A stretch of 64,000 nt of DNA from JAUIIK01 sp963709995 (GCA_963709995.1 CAVPYN010000003.1:62001-126000), one strand, 5' to 3'; counted from the stretch's first letter, positions 1 through 9,384 are shown. Notes: generated by a model from the sequence alone, not told the origin. Translations and numbers: made by a program.

Positions 1-698
1 TCAAGCCGCTCGATGGCGATCGCAGTCGCGTCCTCCTGTGAAACTTGGGGCGTCGTGTTCACATCGAGCGATGTTGGGTAGGACGCCGTCGCCCAGGTGA
101 CGGTGTGTCCCGGCGCGACGTGGACCTTGATCCCCGCGCCGTCAACCAGCACGCCGTCGACATCGAACCCGAAGCTGACAACGTGCCCGCCGGTATCGAC
201 TTCCATCACCGTCATCTCGGACAAATTCGACCCGGCCGGAATCGGATAGAGGTCCGGGAACTGATCGACATAGGCGCGTGCCTGGGACACCGGATCGTCT
301 CCAACGCTAGCAGGAATTGGAACTTCACCGCTCGCCGTGCGGGCGATGCCATTTTCAATTTCAGTGAACACCGGTGCCGCAATGTCGTTATTCACGACAG
401 GCGCCGTTGGGGCCAGGCCACTCTCTGGCTGCTGAGATGCCTGATCCTCGCTCTCGTCATCGTCGAGCAGCGCCGTAGTGATGATGACGGCTACGCAGGT
501 GATGAGGCAGACGCCAAGAATGATCGCCGCCCCGATCCCGAGATACCAGCGTCTGCGTGATGTCTTGGGTGGCCGTTCTGCTTCGGGATCTACACTAGCA
601 GTTTCGGCCCGGAGATGCGCCCCGCAGGATTCGCAGTACTGATCCCCCGGAAGAATCAACGCTCCGCAATTTGGGCAGCTATGACCCGGCTCAGACAT
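1..698 (-). CDS. Zinc-ribbon, single-TM protein with FTP/PepSY-like domain (partial, C-terminus off window)
   Basis: An open frame reads from an ATG at 698 to the window edge without a stop, so only about 232 residues are visible. The start holds a double-CxxC zinc ribbon (CPNCG about residue 8, CESCG about 22), then an Arg-rich stretch and one strongly hydrophobic segment at about 52-76. An acidic, Ser/Pro-rich linker follows. The last visible part (FGFDVDGVLVDGAGIKVHV, then a stretch beginning VSQEDATAIA) resembles the FTP plus PepSY propeptide arrangement of thermolysin-like proteases. The ribbon should be cytoplasmic and the rest outside. A downstream catalytic domain cannot be excluded. 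The opposite-strand frame at 45-560 is its shadow. Confidence 0.75.
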   Translation of the reverse strand, partial: MSEPGHSCPNCGALILPGDQYCESCGAHLRAETASVDPEAERPPKTSRRRWYLGIGAAIILGVCLITCVAVIITTALLDDDESEDQASQQPESGLAPTAPVVNNDIAAPVFTEIENGIARTASGEVPIPASVGDDPVSQARAYVDQFPDLYPIPAGSNLSEMTVMEVDTGGHVVSFGFDVDGVLVDGAGIKVHVAPGHTVTWATASYPTSLDVNTTPQVSQEDATAIAIERL

Positions 699-971
699 TG
701 TCTTCCCTCTGCTTTGCGGCATGGAGGGGCGAGTGCCACGGGTCTACTCGCCCGAGTCTGGACAGTGCGGGACGCCGCTCACAATCATGGGTCTGCCAAC
801 TGACGCTGGACATAGATTGTCTCGATTCACATTACCGCCCGCGGATATTGCCAGTATAGCAGGGACAGAAGGCGCGGCCAATGTTCCTGCCGGCGCAATG
901 CCTCGCCGTATTCGGCAGCAGTTTCTCAGTATGATTTAGTGGACCCATATCAATTTCTAAGGAGCCAGCGA

Positions 972-1484
972 ATGCAAGATCTGAAAACCCGTGAAGAGTT
1001 GCTGGAAGCCGTGCGCGGTCTGCGTGCCGATCTCGACCGGGACATCGCCGAAGCAGGTGAGGAACGTGCCGTGCAGCCTGGCAGCTTCGGGCCATGGACT
1101 TTCAAGGACGTCATCGCCCATCTGACCGGCTGGCGGCTTCGGACGGCGGCGCGGCTGGAGGCAGGGCTGCGCGATGAGGCGCCGGTCGTCCCCTGGCCCG
1201 ACCACCTCGACGAAGAAGAGGGTCTCCATGAGATCAACGAGTGGTTCTACGAGACGAACCGCGACAAGCCGCTGGAGCAGGTCATCGCCGAGTCGAACGA
1301 GACCTTCGACCGCGTCGAGCGCGCGATCGATACGATGCCCGGGGATGCTTTGCTGACGCCGGGTCGCTTTGACTGGATCTTCTGGACTGACGAAGCGCTC
1401 GGTCCCGCCGTCGTCCGTGGCACGCTCGACCATTACCACGTCGAGCATGAACCAGCTATCCGCGTCTGGCTGGATCAGCAATAG
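972..1484 (+). CDS. ClbS/DfsB (DinB-like) four-helix protein
   Basis: 170 residues. The start at 972 follows AAGGAG at 959-964 with good spacing; an upstream in-frame start at 939 lacks a ribosome-binding site. The segment GPWTFKDVIAHLTGWRLRTA and the C-terminal DHYHVEHEPAIRVWL fit the ClbS/DfsB branch of the DinB/YfiT four-helix-bundle superfamily. Members include colibactin self-resistance hydrolases and many uncharacterised proteins of similar length. The conserved histidines (about residues 52 and 155-160) are those usually available for metal or catalysis. The gene stands alone, so the substrate is unknown. Confidence 0.75.
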   Translation: MQDLKTREELLEAVRGLRADLDRDIAEAGEERAVQPGSFGPWTFKDVIAHLTGWRLRTAARLEAGLRDEAPVVPWPDHLDEEEGLHEINEWFYETNRDKPLEQVIAESNETFDRVERAIDTMPGDALLTPGRFDWIFWTDEALGPAVVRGTLDHYHVEHEPAIRVWLDQQ

Positions 1485-1561
1485 GCGTTCTTATCTGATA
1501 CGTGCAAGTCGTTGCTGAACCGAGATTCGATACTCCGGTAGAGACGCCCAGCGGCGCGTTG

Positions 1562-2506
1562 CTACTCTTCGTCGCCCTCGATCAGGGCCCGGTAGCTGGC
1601 GTAGCGGTCGGGGTGGATCTTGCCGTCGTCGAATGCTTCCAGCACCGCGCAGCCAGGTTCCTCCAGATGGCGGCAGTCGGTGAAGCGGCAGCGACCCAGG
1701 AACGGCTTGAACTCGGGGAAATACTCGTCCAGATAGTCGAATTCGACGCCCCAGAGACCGAGTTGGCGCATGCCGGGAGTGTCACCGATGAAGGTGTTTG
1801 GCCCGACCTGGAAGAGCTGGGTCCAGGTTGTCGTGTGGCGGCCCTTGCCGGTCGCGTCGCTGATCTCCCCGGTGCGGGTGTCGATGCCGGGCGCAAGCGC
1901 ATTTAGCAATGTGCTCTTGCCGACGCCGGACGGGCCGGCGAAGGCAGTGATCTTGCCCCGCAGGTGCTCCAGTAGCTCATCCAGTCCCTCGCCGGTCTCG
2001 GCGCTGGTCTGGATCACCGGGTAACCAGCCATCTTGAAGCGTTCGGTCAGTTCGTCCAGCCGGCTCTCACCTTCGAGGTCGATCTTGTTGAAGCAGACCG
2101 TCGCTGGAAGCTCGCGCGCCTCGGCGATCAGGAGCATCCGGTCGATCATTCTTGGGGAAGGATCCGGCTCGAGAATCGCGTAGACGGCCAGCAACTGGTC
2201 GGGGTTGGCGAGGATCACCTGCTCGACATCGTCGGTGCCGCGCGCCAGCCGCGAGAGCACCCGGGTGCGCGGCTTGACCTCTTCGATCGCACCTTCGGGC
2301 GGATCGGTCTCCAGGCTGGCAATCGAGAGCCGCACCCGGTCGCCAACGGCGGCGGGATCGGTCTTGACCCGCTCGCGTTTCAGGATACCCCGCAAGGTAC
2401 AGCGCACAATCCCGGCGTCGGTCTGGACATCGAACCAGAGGCCGTAATCACGAACGATGACACCCTCGAGTTCGGTTCCGATCGCTAGCTCGTGTGCTAC
2501 GGGCAA
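1562..2506 (-). CDS. rsgA: Ribosome small-subunit-dependent GTPase A
   Basis: 314 residues, the family's usual length. The order is an N-terminal OB fold (about 1-80), then a circularly permuted GTPase: G4 NKID at 140-143, G1 GPSGVGKST at 191-199, the switch region with HTTT at about 224-227, and G3 DTPG at 242-245. A zinc motif follows with C273, C278, H280 and C286. This permuted order is diagnostic of RsgA (YjeQ/EngC), a late-acting 30S maturation GTPase that docks on the decoding centre. It appears to be a single-gene unit and is intact. Confidence 0.95.
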   Translation of the reverse strand: MPVAHELAIGTELEGVIVRDYGLWFDVQTDAGIVRCTLRGILKRERVKTDPAAVGDRVRLSIASLETDPPEGAIEEVKPRTRVLSRLARGTDDVEQVILANPDQLLAVYAILEPDPSPRMIDRMLLIAEARELPATVCFNKIDLEGESRLDELTERFKMAGYPVIQTSAETGEGLDELLEHLRGKITAFAGPSGVGKSTLLNALAPGIDTRTGEISDATGKGRHTTTWTQLFQVGPNTFIGDTPGMRQLGLWGVEFDYLDEYFPEFKPFLGRCRFTDCRHLEEPGCAVLEAFDDGKIHPDRYASYRALIEGDEE

Positions 2507-3042
2507 ACAGTGCTCCTCGCGCGTGTCCCTTATTTCGATCGATCGCTGCCTGGCTATTGTAGCCAGTCGAGCGCTTGGGCAGGAAGGGTTGGCTCTCGAT
2601 CTCCCCGGGTTGCGTTCTTTGCACCTGGGTCAACGCCGTCTGCTGCCATTCGTCCATCGCCGAAAGACCACCGAACAGCGCCCGGCCGAGGATCATGCCC
2701 CCGCTAAAAAGTGCGTATGAGCGTCGACAGAACCGGGCTTACTGTCGCCCCATCGAGATCGATTACTTGGGACGGTGACGACTGCTACCATCTAGCTCAT
2801 CGTTCGTTCTCACCGCGACGATGATACCTCCGCGTGAAGTAGTCCGAAGAAAGACAGCCGAGCCCCTCATCGCGACCAGTATGGTGTGACCGGGTCCTCG
2901 AAATACGTTGATTCCAGGAGGAACTCTCGTGCTCGACCGAGTAGTCTGCTAGAAGACAGGCACGACAAAAACACAGAACCGCCGGAAATCGAGCGGTCCC
3001 TGTTAAGAGGATGACGATGTCCACTTGGAAATGGAGATAACT
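2507..3042. other. Intergenic stretch without a supported gene
   Basis: This 536-base gap separates rsgA (leftward) from a rightward methyltransferase gene. It has only short, low-quality frames on both strands with no recognisable domain and no Shine-Dalgarno/start pairs I trust. It should contain both outward promoters. I saw no tRNA fold. Confidence 0.5.
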
Positions 3043-3648
3043 ATGAGCCGGTGGTATCACTTCCTATACAAGTTTGGCTTCACCCCGTGGGAGGAGGATT
3101 CGGATTCGCTCGCGTCTCAGTTCCATGAGCTACTGGCGCGTGAGGAGGCGGTTCGAGAGCCACCATATGGTCCAGCACTAGATCTTGGTTGTGGCACCGG
3201 GAGATGGTCAGTCGAGCTTGCACGCCGAGGTTGGCGCGTAGTTGGCGTTGATGTCGTACCGAAGGCAGTACATACGGCACGGCAACGAGCCGAGGAAGCC
3301 GGCGTCGACATCACCTTTCACAATAGCGACGTCACCGCATTGCGCGAGGCCGGAATTGAATCGGGTTTCTCCTTCTTCCTCGATGTGGAATGTTTCAATC
3401 ACCTCAACGACGAGCAACGCACGGCAGTTGGGCAGGAAGTTGATGCCGTGGCCGCCGAGGATGCCTCGATGCTCCTCCTCGTCTGGTCCCCCGCTCGCCG
3501 CGGTCCACTTCCACCCGGTGCGGACGAGGAAGATCTGGCCAGAGCATTTCCGGGTTGGCGGATCCAAGACAAGCAACCGTACAGTGCTGATTTGCCGTTC
3601 TTCCTGAAGCGCGCGTCCCCACACTGGTACCGGTTAGTACGTTCGTGA
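3043..3648 (+). CDS. Class I SAM-dependent methyltransferase
   Basis: 201 residues from the ATG at 3043, which has GGAG at 3033-3036; the upstream ATG at 3025 is less likely. Motif I is clear (ALDLGCGTGRWSVELARRGW), followed by the acidic end of strand 2 (VVGVDVVPKAV) and a motif II/post-II region (DVECFNHLN). This is the Rossmann fold of small-molecule methyltransferases (Methyltransf_25/11 type). The acceptor cannot be deduced: the gene is not in an operon, and the C-terminal half is short with no specific substrate-lid signature. Confidence 0.8.
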   Translation: MSRWYHFLYKFGFTPWEEDSDSLASQFHELLAREEAVREPPYGPALDLGCGTGRWSVELARRGWRVVGVDVVPKAVHTARQRAEEAGVDITFHNSDVTALREAGIESGFSFFLDVECFNHLNDEQRTAVGQEVDAVAAEDASMLLLVWSPARRGPLPPGADEEDLARAFPGWRIQDKQPYSADLPFFLKRASPHWYRLVRS

Positions 3649-3695
3649 CGCGCTATCAGGTGGCGCCGAATTCTTGTCGCCACTGTAGTTACAAG

Positions 3696-4112
3696 TTAGC
3701 GACCCGGAACCTCTGGTAAATCTGCCGCATCAGCGTAGACGACGACCCAGCCGTCTTCGATCGATACGGGGTAGGTCTTCACCCGCATGCGCGCATCCAC
3801 GAGGCAGCGGCCGGTGGCGATCTCGAACTCCCACAGGTGCCACGGACAGCGGATGATCTCGCCCTCCTGGGCGATAACGTGGTCGTCGCGCACCAGCGGC
3901 CGTCCGGAGGGCGGCGCGTCGGCGACAGCGCGCCCGGTCACGCGGCCGGTGCAGAGCGGGCCGGACTTGTGGGGACAGAGGTTGCGCAGCGCGTAAAAGG
4001 TTCCGCCGATGTTGAAGACGCCGATCCCGGCCCGGCCACGAAAGGGTACGACGATGCGCCGCTCTTCCGGCCCAATCTCGTCCGCCCGTCCGACGACAAC
4101 CCGTTCCGCCAT
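3696..4112 (-). CDS. Rieske [2Fe-2S] ferredoxin-like protein
   Basis: 138 residues. The two cluster-binding boxes are C46-P-H48 and C89-P-W-H92 (CPWHLWEF), giving the Cys2His2 ligation of a Rieske centre. The roughly 40 residues between the boxes exceed the usual 15-20 and include a polar loop rich in Arg/Asp/Pro. There is no membrane segment or catalytic mononuclear-iron domain, so it is probably a soluble electron carrier or a small ring-hydroxylase component. It lies 25 bases downstream of the amidohydrolase gene on the same strand and is probably co-transcribed. Confidence 0.85.
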   Translation of the reverse strand: MAERVVVGRADEIGPEERRIVVPFRGRAGIGVFNIGGTFYALRNLCPHKSGPLCTGRVTGRAVADAPPSGRPLVRDDHVIAQEGEIIRCPWHLWEFEIATGRCLVDARMRVKTYPVSIEDGWVVVYADAADLPEVPGR

Positions 4113-4137
4113 CTGATCTTCCTAAACGGCGAGCCGG

Positions 4138-5286
4138 CTACAGATCGAACAACTCGCGCGCGTTCTCGGAGAAGACGCGCTGATGAAGCTTCTCCGGCAG
4201 GCGCGGGAAGGTCGTCGCTGGATCGTCCCAGTCCCAGTGCGGCCAATCGGAGGAGTAGACCAGTGTGCGCTCGGCATGCAGCGCCTCCAGCATCATGAAG
4301 AACTGGGTTTTGTCTTCGGGCTCCAGCATCGGCTGCGAGCCGACACGGATGTGATCCAGCACATACTCGCTCGGCAGGCGCTTGACCCAGGGAGTCTGCT
4401 CCCTCAGCGACTTCCAGTCGGCATCCATATGCCACATCATGCCGACCAGCCAGAACTGGTCGCATTCGTCAAAGAGCACCCGCAGCCTCGGATAGAGCTC
4501 GAAGACGCCCTCGGCGATGAAGGAGACGGCGTGGGCCATCGCCATCTGCGGCCGTGCCATCCTCGTCTCGATGTAGTAGGTCGGGTAGCCGACACCGGTC
4601 GGAGAACCGGCCATGCCGGCGCCCTCAGCTCCCGGATGGATGACGACCGCCAGCCCGGTCTCGGCACAGGCGGCCCAGACCGGATGGTAGAAGCGGTTGC
4701 CGTAGGGCATCCTGGCGCCGGTCGGCAGGACGATTGCTTTGACCTTCGGGTGATCGGCCAGCCGCTCGATCTCTTCTACCGCACGCTGCGGGTCCTGGAC
4801 CGAGACCGAGAGGGCGACGATGAAGCGCTCGTCGCGGGCCGCCCATTCCTCGAGCGTCCAATCGTTGAAGGCCCGGCACAGTGCCGCGCCGTAATCAGGA
4901 TCGGGGATGAGCGATGCGCCGTAGGTGCTTGCGCCGGTCAGCAGGGCGTGGTCGACGTTCCAGAGGTCGAGATGCTGCTCACGCAACATGTCGATCTCGC
5001 CGCCGATTGTGTGAATGTTGTGGCCGTCGAAGTTGCCGTCGCCATCGTAGCCGCTGCTCAAGTCGGTGCGGCCGGCGCGGCGGTTGACGTTGAAGTAGCC
5101 GGAGCTCGGCAGCAACATGCCCTGGTCCAGCACCTGCTCGCGATAGACCCGCGAGAGGTAGGGCATAAGATCGTCCTGCGACTTGATGATCTGATGCACA
5201 TCGCAATCGATCAGCGCCAGATCTGTGCGTTGCCGGCCGGTCCAACCGGGGGCAGTGACGGGTCGAGCGCCGAGACGGGTGGTCAT
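4138..5286 (-). CDS. Amidohydrolase family 2 (metal-dependent TIM-barrel hydrolase/decarboxylase)
   Basis: 382 residues, typical for the Amidohydro_2 family (aminocarboxymuconate-semialdehyde decarboxylase-like). An N-terminal D29-V-H31 supplies the first metal ligands (LIDCDVHQ). VVIHPGAEG around residue 218 gives the next His, and SSDWPHWDWDDP near 348 gives the conserved Asp. Family members hydrolyse or decarboxylate cyclic or aromatic carboxylates using one metal ion. The Rieske gene immediately downstream suggests a two-gene catabolic unit in which the ferredoxin serves a redox partner elsewhere; that link is inference. Confidence 0.85.
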   Translation of the reverse strand: MTTRLGARPVTAPGWTGRQRTDLALIDCDVHQIIKSQDDLMPYLSRVYREQVLDQGMLLPSSGYFNVNRRAGRTDLSSGYDGDGNFDGHNIHTIGGEIDMLREQHLDLWNVDHALLTGASTYGASLIPDPDYGAALCRAFNDWTLEEWAARDERFIVALSVSVQDPQRAVEEIERLADHPKVKAIVLPTGARMPYGNRFYHPVWAACAETGLAVVIHPGAEGAGMAGSPTGVGYPTYYIETRMARPQMAMAHAVSFIAEGVFELYPRLRVLFDECDQFWLVGMMWHMDADWKSLREQTPWVKRLPSEYVLDHIRVGSQPMLEPEDKTQFFMMLEALHAERTLVYSSDWPHWDWDDPATTFPRLPEKLHQRVFSENARELFDL

Positions 5287-5535
5287 CGCTATCTTCCTTT
5301 GCCGCTGCTACTACGGCGCGGCCGTTCGAGCGCCGAAGGACTGCAACTCATGCCGTTTTACAAGCAGCCGAACGGTAGCACGGAGACCAGCCTGCGTCAA
5401 AGCTCGTGTCTTGCCAACTCTTCCGGGAATTCGGTCGTCTTTGCGACAGCCTTCGAGGCTTCGATCGTTCGATTGATTTCCTCAGGTTCTGGTGTGCCAA
5501 AATCCATCTCAAAAGCTACGTCTCACAACCCTGCA

Positions 5536-6033
5536 TCAAAGACGAGCTTCGAGACATAAACGGTAGATTGGTTCCCCACCTTCAGCCTCATGGAACTGAC
5601 CGGTGGGGCGAAACGCTGCGCGCATGTACAGCCGCTTTGCTGCGACATTCTCCGGGTGCACCGTGAGTGACACGCTTTGGCAACGGGGAAAGTTGTCAAG
5701 CAACAACGTCGGGATAGCATCCAGTGCCAGCCGGCCATACCCTCGTCCCTGATGGCGGTGATCAATGAAGAAGTGGTAGAGCCAGTAGGTTTCGCTGCTA
5801 TCGGGGTCAAACACGAGATTGAAGTAGCCAACCATCACGTCATCAGCATAGATGGCATAGGGTCTGGTCGGCAGTCCTTGCGGCTGAATGTAGGCCTTGG
5901 CAAGTGCCACCGCGGCAGGTGGGGAAGTGCCAGCAACGAAACGCTGCTGATGCGAGTGAACCGTGAGCGCGAGGGTTTGGCGCCAATTAGTACTGGTAAC
6001 AGGCTGTACCGTCACCTCAGACATCAGCGACAT
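5536..6033 (-). CDS. GNAT-family N-acetyltransferase
   Basis: 165 residues from the ATG at 6033, which has AAGGAG four bases upstream. The frame stays open to 6165 but that extension runs through the left end of the neighbouring IS element, so I reject it. The acetyl-CoA site is visible as HHRHQGRGYGRLALDAI (R/Q-x-x-G-x-G/A motif), followed by the strand-helix with NVAAKRLYMRAAF and a C-terminal GEPIYRLCLEA. The substrate is unknown. The IS insertion end is only about 58 bases upstream of the start, so the native promoter may have been displaced. Confidence 0.8.
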   Translation of the reverse strand: MSLMSEVTVQPVTSTNWRQTLALTVHSHQQRFVAGTSPPAAVALAKAYIQPQGLPTRPYAIYADDVMVGYFNLVFDPDSSETYWLYHFFIDHRHQGRGYGRLALDAIPTLLLDNFPRCQSVSLTVHPENVAAKRLYMRAAFRPTGQFHEAEGGEPIYRLCLEARL

Positions 6034-6090
6034 CGTACTCCTTACTGCCGAACCGGATGTCTCACCGTCACTACTCTGCGGAGAATCTCC

Positions 6091-6107
6091 CAGCCTGTTG
6101 AAATTCG
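6091..6107 (+). repeat. Left terminal inverted repeat of the IS element
   Basis: CAGCCTGTTGAAATTCG matches the complement of 7737-7753 at 17 of 17 positions. The match stops at the next base in both directions, which sets the element boundary. Confidence 0.9.
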
Positions 6108-6154
6108 GGTGATTCGTGGCTACGGTATGCCCTTCACGATAGAGGAGGGCAACC

Positions 6155-7673
6155 ATGATGGGCACCCAGGGCCGTGACTTCGTCCCCCATCCCGCGATCT
6201 CGCTCGATGACCTCGTTCCCGCCGATTCGTTCTATCGGCGACTGGAAGCCACCCTTGACCTCAGCTTCGTGCGGGAACTCGTGCAGACCACCTATGCGCC
6301 GGGTGGTCGCCGATCGATCGACCCGGTGGTCTTCTTCAAGCTGCAACTGATCATGTTCTTCGAGGATTTGCGGTCAGAGCGGCAGCTCATGCAGGTCGTT
6401 GCCGACCGGCTCAGCCTGCGCTGGTACCTCGGCTACGACTTCGGTGAGGCATTGCCGCACCACTCCAGCCTGACTCGTATCCGCCAGCGCTACGGTCTGC
6501 TCGTCTTCCAGCGCTTCTTCGAAGAGATCGTCGCACGCTGTATCGCCGCCGGGTTGGTCTGGGGACGTGAACTCTACTTCGACGCCACCAAGGTCCAGGC
6601 CAATGCCTCGCTCGACTCGATGGGCACCCGCTTCGCGATCGAAGCACACCTGGAGCGCCTCTTTCCTGAACCCACCGCCGATCCCTGACTGCCAGATGAG
6701 GCAGCTGCGGGGCTGTTGCCCTTTCCGACAACGGAGGAGCAGGATGCCATGTGGACCGAGGAGAACACTGCCCATCACGATTGGCTGGCAGCAGCTGGAC
6801 GACCGGATCGGAGCATTGTGCGAGGAGGGTATCAGCGGTTGAGCTGACTGCCGGGCCAGTGCCAGCGATCCTGATGCTGGTCTCATGCCCGGGGCTTTCA
6901 ACAAGGCGCATTTGGGCTACCACACGCACTACGTCGTCGACGGTGGCAAAGCGCGCATCATCCTCGGTGTGCTGGTCACCCCCTCCTCGGTGATGGAGAA
7001 CCAGCCCATGCTCGACATGCTCTGGCGGGCCCGCTTTCGCTGGCGACTTCGGCCGCGTCAGGTTACCGGGGACACTACCTATGGGACGGTCGAGAATATC
7101 GTCCCGATCGAGGATGCCGACATCCGCGCTTACGTGCCGCTGGCCGACTTCACCAATCGTACGCCCTACTACGGCAAGGACCGCTTCCGCTATGACGCGG
7201 AGCAGGATGTCTACTGGTGTCCACAAGACCATGCTCTCGAGCGTCATGCCTGGCATACAGACCGAGCGTGCCTTCATCTATCGGGGCGAGGCGGCAACCT
7301 GCAATGCGTGTCCGGTGAAGGACGCCTGCACGACTGGCCATAGCAAGGGCGGACGCTGCGGCGCTCCGTTTTCGCGGACTATCTGGAGCGCGTGCAGGGC
7401 TACCACGCGACGGCGGCCTACGAGAAAGCGATCAACAAGCGCAAGGTCTGGGTGGAACCGCTCTTCGGGGAAGCCAAGCAGTGGCATCGGCTCAATCGCT
7501 TCCGCTTACGCCGGCTGGAGCGCGTCAACATCGAGGCGCTCATCATTGCGGCTGGGCAGAATATCAAGCGGCTGCTAGCTGGACGGCGTTTTGGCTCCGA
7601 TCCGGCCGATGAGAACCGGATGCGGGCGATTCTTACCCGAAATTGGTCGCCTTTGCGACCGTTTTCCATCTGA
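6155..7673 (+). pseudogene. Transposase, IS1182-like, disrupted by one stop and three frameshifts
   Basis: The intact start (ATG at 6155, RBS GAGGAGG) leads into a DUF772-type N-terminal domain with KLQLIMFFEDLRSERQLM and a first catalytic-region segment YFDATKVQANASLDS. An in-frame TGA at 6686 interrupts it, and the same frame then continues sensibly (LPDEAAAGLLPF). The frame shifts near 6841, again near 7262 just before the cysteine-bearing ERAFIYRGEAATCNACPVKDAC segment, and again near 7355, after which the C-terminal WVEPLFGEAKQWHRLNRFRL part runs to 7673. The protein would be about 500 residues if repaired. It cannot make an active transposase. Confidence 0.9.
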
Positions 7674-7736
7674 ACTACGTTCCGCAAGGGACACGTCAGC
7701 AACTCGGGCTGTCTCCCGCTCTATGCAGCGAACTTC

Positions 7737-7753
7737 GAATTTCAACAGGCTGA
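7737..7753 (-). repeat. Right terminal inverted repeat of the IS element
   Basis: The sequence CGAATTTCAACAGGCTG is the exact complement of the left end at 6091-6107. Confidence 0.9.
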
Positions 7754-8048
7754 CCTATTATCAGCATAAAGGGGGCTTCGTAACCGGTTCGATATCGCAG
7801 GGCCCGCAGCCTGAGACGATCCTCGAAGAGCGCGTCGTCGACTCTCACGGGTTGCCAGTTAGGATGATAGTTGACGGGATGCCCCACATCCTTACCATCT
7901 CATACTCGACCACCCCGAAGCCCGCCTCCTTGACGCACTCGCGCACCGGCATCGGACGACAATCCAACAGCCCCGGCCATGCTGCGCTAGAGTTTCCCAA
8001 TACGTTACCGGTGCAGGCTCCGGCATCTCAAGCGAAGAGGATGACACG

Positions 8049-9263
8049 ATGCAGACGGTACCCGAGTATTCCTTCGAAGACCTGCAGACATATCACGATA
8101 AATTCACCCTCAGGAGCTGGATCGAGCCGGGCGAGATGATGCGATATGCGTTTCTCAACACGCCGGAGTTCATGCCCCATGCCGTGATTCACCGCGATGG
8201 ACCGGTCGCCGCGCTCATAGAGCAGCCGCGAGACGACCTCCCTCGTATGGAAACTCGTACGCCGCTCGGCCAGCTGGCGCTCGACGATTACGTCCACCAG
8301 GGCCCGGTCAACGGGATCGTCATCCTGCATCGGGGTGTGATCGTCTATGAGCGCTATCCACGGATGCGCCGGGTCGACAAGCATCTGCAGATGTCCGTCT
8401 CCAAGGTCTTCGCCGGCACGCTGATTGCGATTCTTGAAGACCGCGGCCAGATCGACACCGAGATGCCGGTGGAGACCTACATTCCAGAAGTGCGTGGTTC
8501 GGGCTGGGAAGGCGTGCGTATCCGGGACGTGCTCGACATGACCACCGGCATCGACTGCGACGAACTCTCGCCGGAGGCCTATCACGATACCGACTCGGCG
8601 TACTATCCCTTCGAGGAGTCGCTGGGGCTGATCCCGACCTATCCCGGATCGCGTTACTCGACCTGGGACTACGTTGCCACGTTAGGACGTGCGACCGAGC
8701 CGGGGCGGTCCTTCGACTACACGTCGGTCAACACCTTCATCCTCAGCTGGCTGGCTGAGAAGATCACGAACACGCGCTTCCCGGATCTGGTCAGCATGGA
8801 GATCTGGAGCAAGATCGGGGCTGAGTCGGACGCGCTGATCTCATCTTCACGTTGTGGAGCGATCGCTGCTCATGGAGGCGTCGTCACCCGTCTGCGCGAC
8901 CTTGCTCGCTTTGGCTTGCTCTTCACGCCAAGCTGGAATGTTGTCGCGGATAGCCCGGTCGTCTCCGAGCGGCATCTGAACGAGATCATGCATGGAGGGC
9001 GGCCAGAGATCTTTGACAAGGGCGTCTTCGGCAAGCGCCTGATAAAGCAGCTTGCGCCAGCGCGGCCAGCCCACAACGCGCACCAGTGGGACTTCGTGAT
9101 GGCTGATGGAGATTTCTACAAGGGCGGCTTTGGTGGTCAGGGACTCTACATCTCTCCAGGCCGCGATCTGGTCATCGCCTTCTTCGGCACAATGGTCGAC
9201 GAACGTCGGGAAAATGTCCTGATGAGCGTATCTCAACAACTGAGTGAGCGCTGGCAGGAGTAA
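8049..9263 (+). CDS. Serine hydrolase of the class C beta-lactamase fold (6-aminohexanoate-dimer hydrolase-like)
   Basis: 404 residues. The nucleophile motif SxxK is S116-V-S-K119 (MSVSKVFAG), and the second motif is Y224 in FDYTSVNTF. VRDVLDMTTGID-like sequence between them (IRDVLDMTTGID) is typical of this group, and a GGFGGQGLYI segment near the C-terminus sits where the third motif is expected. The arrangement resembles NylB-type dimer hydrolases and EstB-type esterases more than true beta-lactamases. No signal peptide is evident, so it is probably cytoplasmic. The natural substrate is unknown. Confidence 0.8.
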   Translation: MQTVPEYSFEDLQTYHDKFTLRSWIEPGEMMRYAFLNTPEFMPHAVIHRDGPVAALIEQPRDDLPRMETRTPLGQLALDDYVHQGPVNGIVILHRGVIVYERYPRMRRVDKHLQMSVSKVFAGTLIAILEDRGQIDTEMPVETYIPEVRGSGWEGVRIRDVLDMTTGIDCDELSPEAYHDTDSAYYPFEESLGLIPTYPGSRYSTWDYVATLGRATEPGRSFDYTSVNTFILSWLAEKITNTRFPDLVSMEIWSKIGAESDALISSSRCGAIAAHGGVVTRLRDLARFGLLFTPSWNVVADSPVVSERHLNEIMHGGRPEIFDKGVFGKRLIKQLAPARPAHNAHQWDFVMADGDFYKGGFGGQGLYISPGRDLVIAFFGTMVDERRENVLMSVSQQLSERWQE

Positions 9264-9384
9264 AAGGCGACTACGGTGCCTGCACGTGCTCGTTGTTTGG
9301 GTTGTATTCTGGGCCAGAGACGATGGAAACCGGGTTGTTTCACCGTACCGATGTGATCAGGACGGCGAGGGTCGCCCGCGTTCC

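Larger units (their letters stand above)
6091..7753 (+). mobile_element. Degenerate IS1182-like insertion sequence
   Basis: About 1.66 kb bounded by perfect 17-bp terminal inverted repeats (CAGCCTGTTGAAATTCG at 6091-6107 and its complement at 7737-7753). One broken transposase gene fills the inside. The size and the DUF772-type N-terminus fit the IS1182 branch of the IS5-like DDE transposases. I see no convincing target-site duplication in the flanks (ATCTCC left, ACCTAT right), as expected if the copy is old or its ends have drifted. It lies between a GNAT gene and a serine hydrolase gene. Confidence 0.85.

Noticed and set aside
45..560. A 171-residue rightward frame rich in Arg and Asp
   Set aside because: It is the antisense shadow of the zinc-ribbon membrane protein that runs leftward through 1-698 and has clear domain features.
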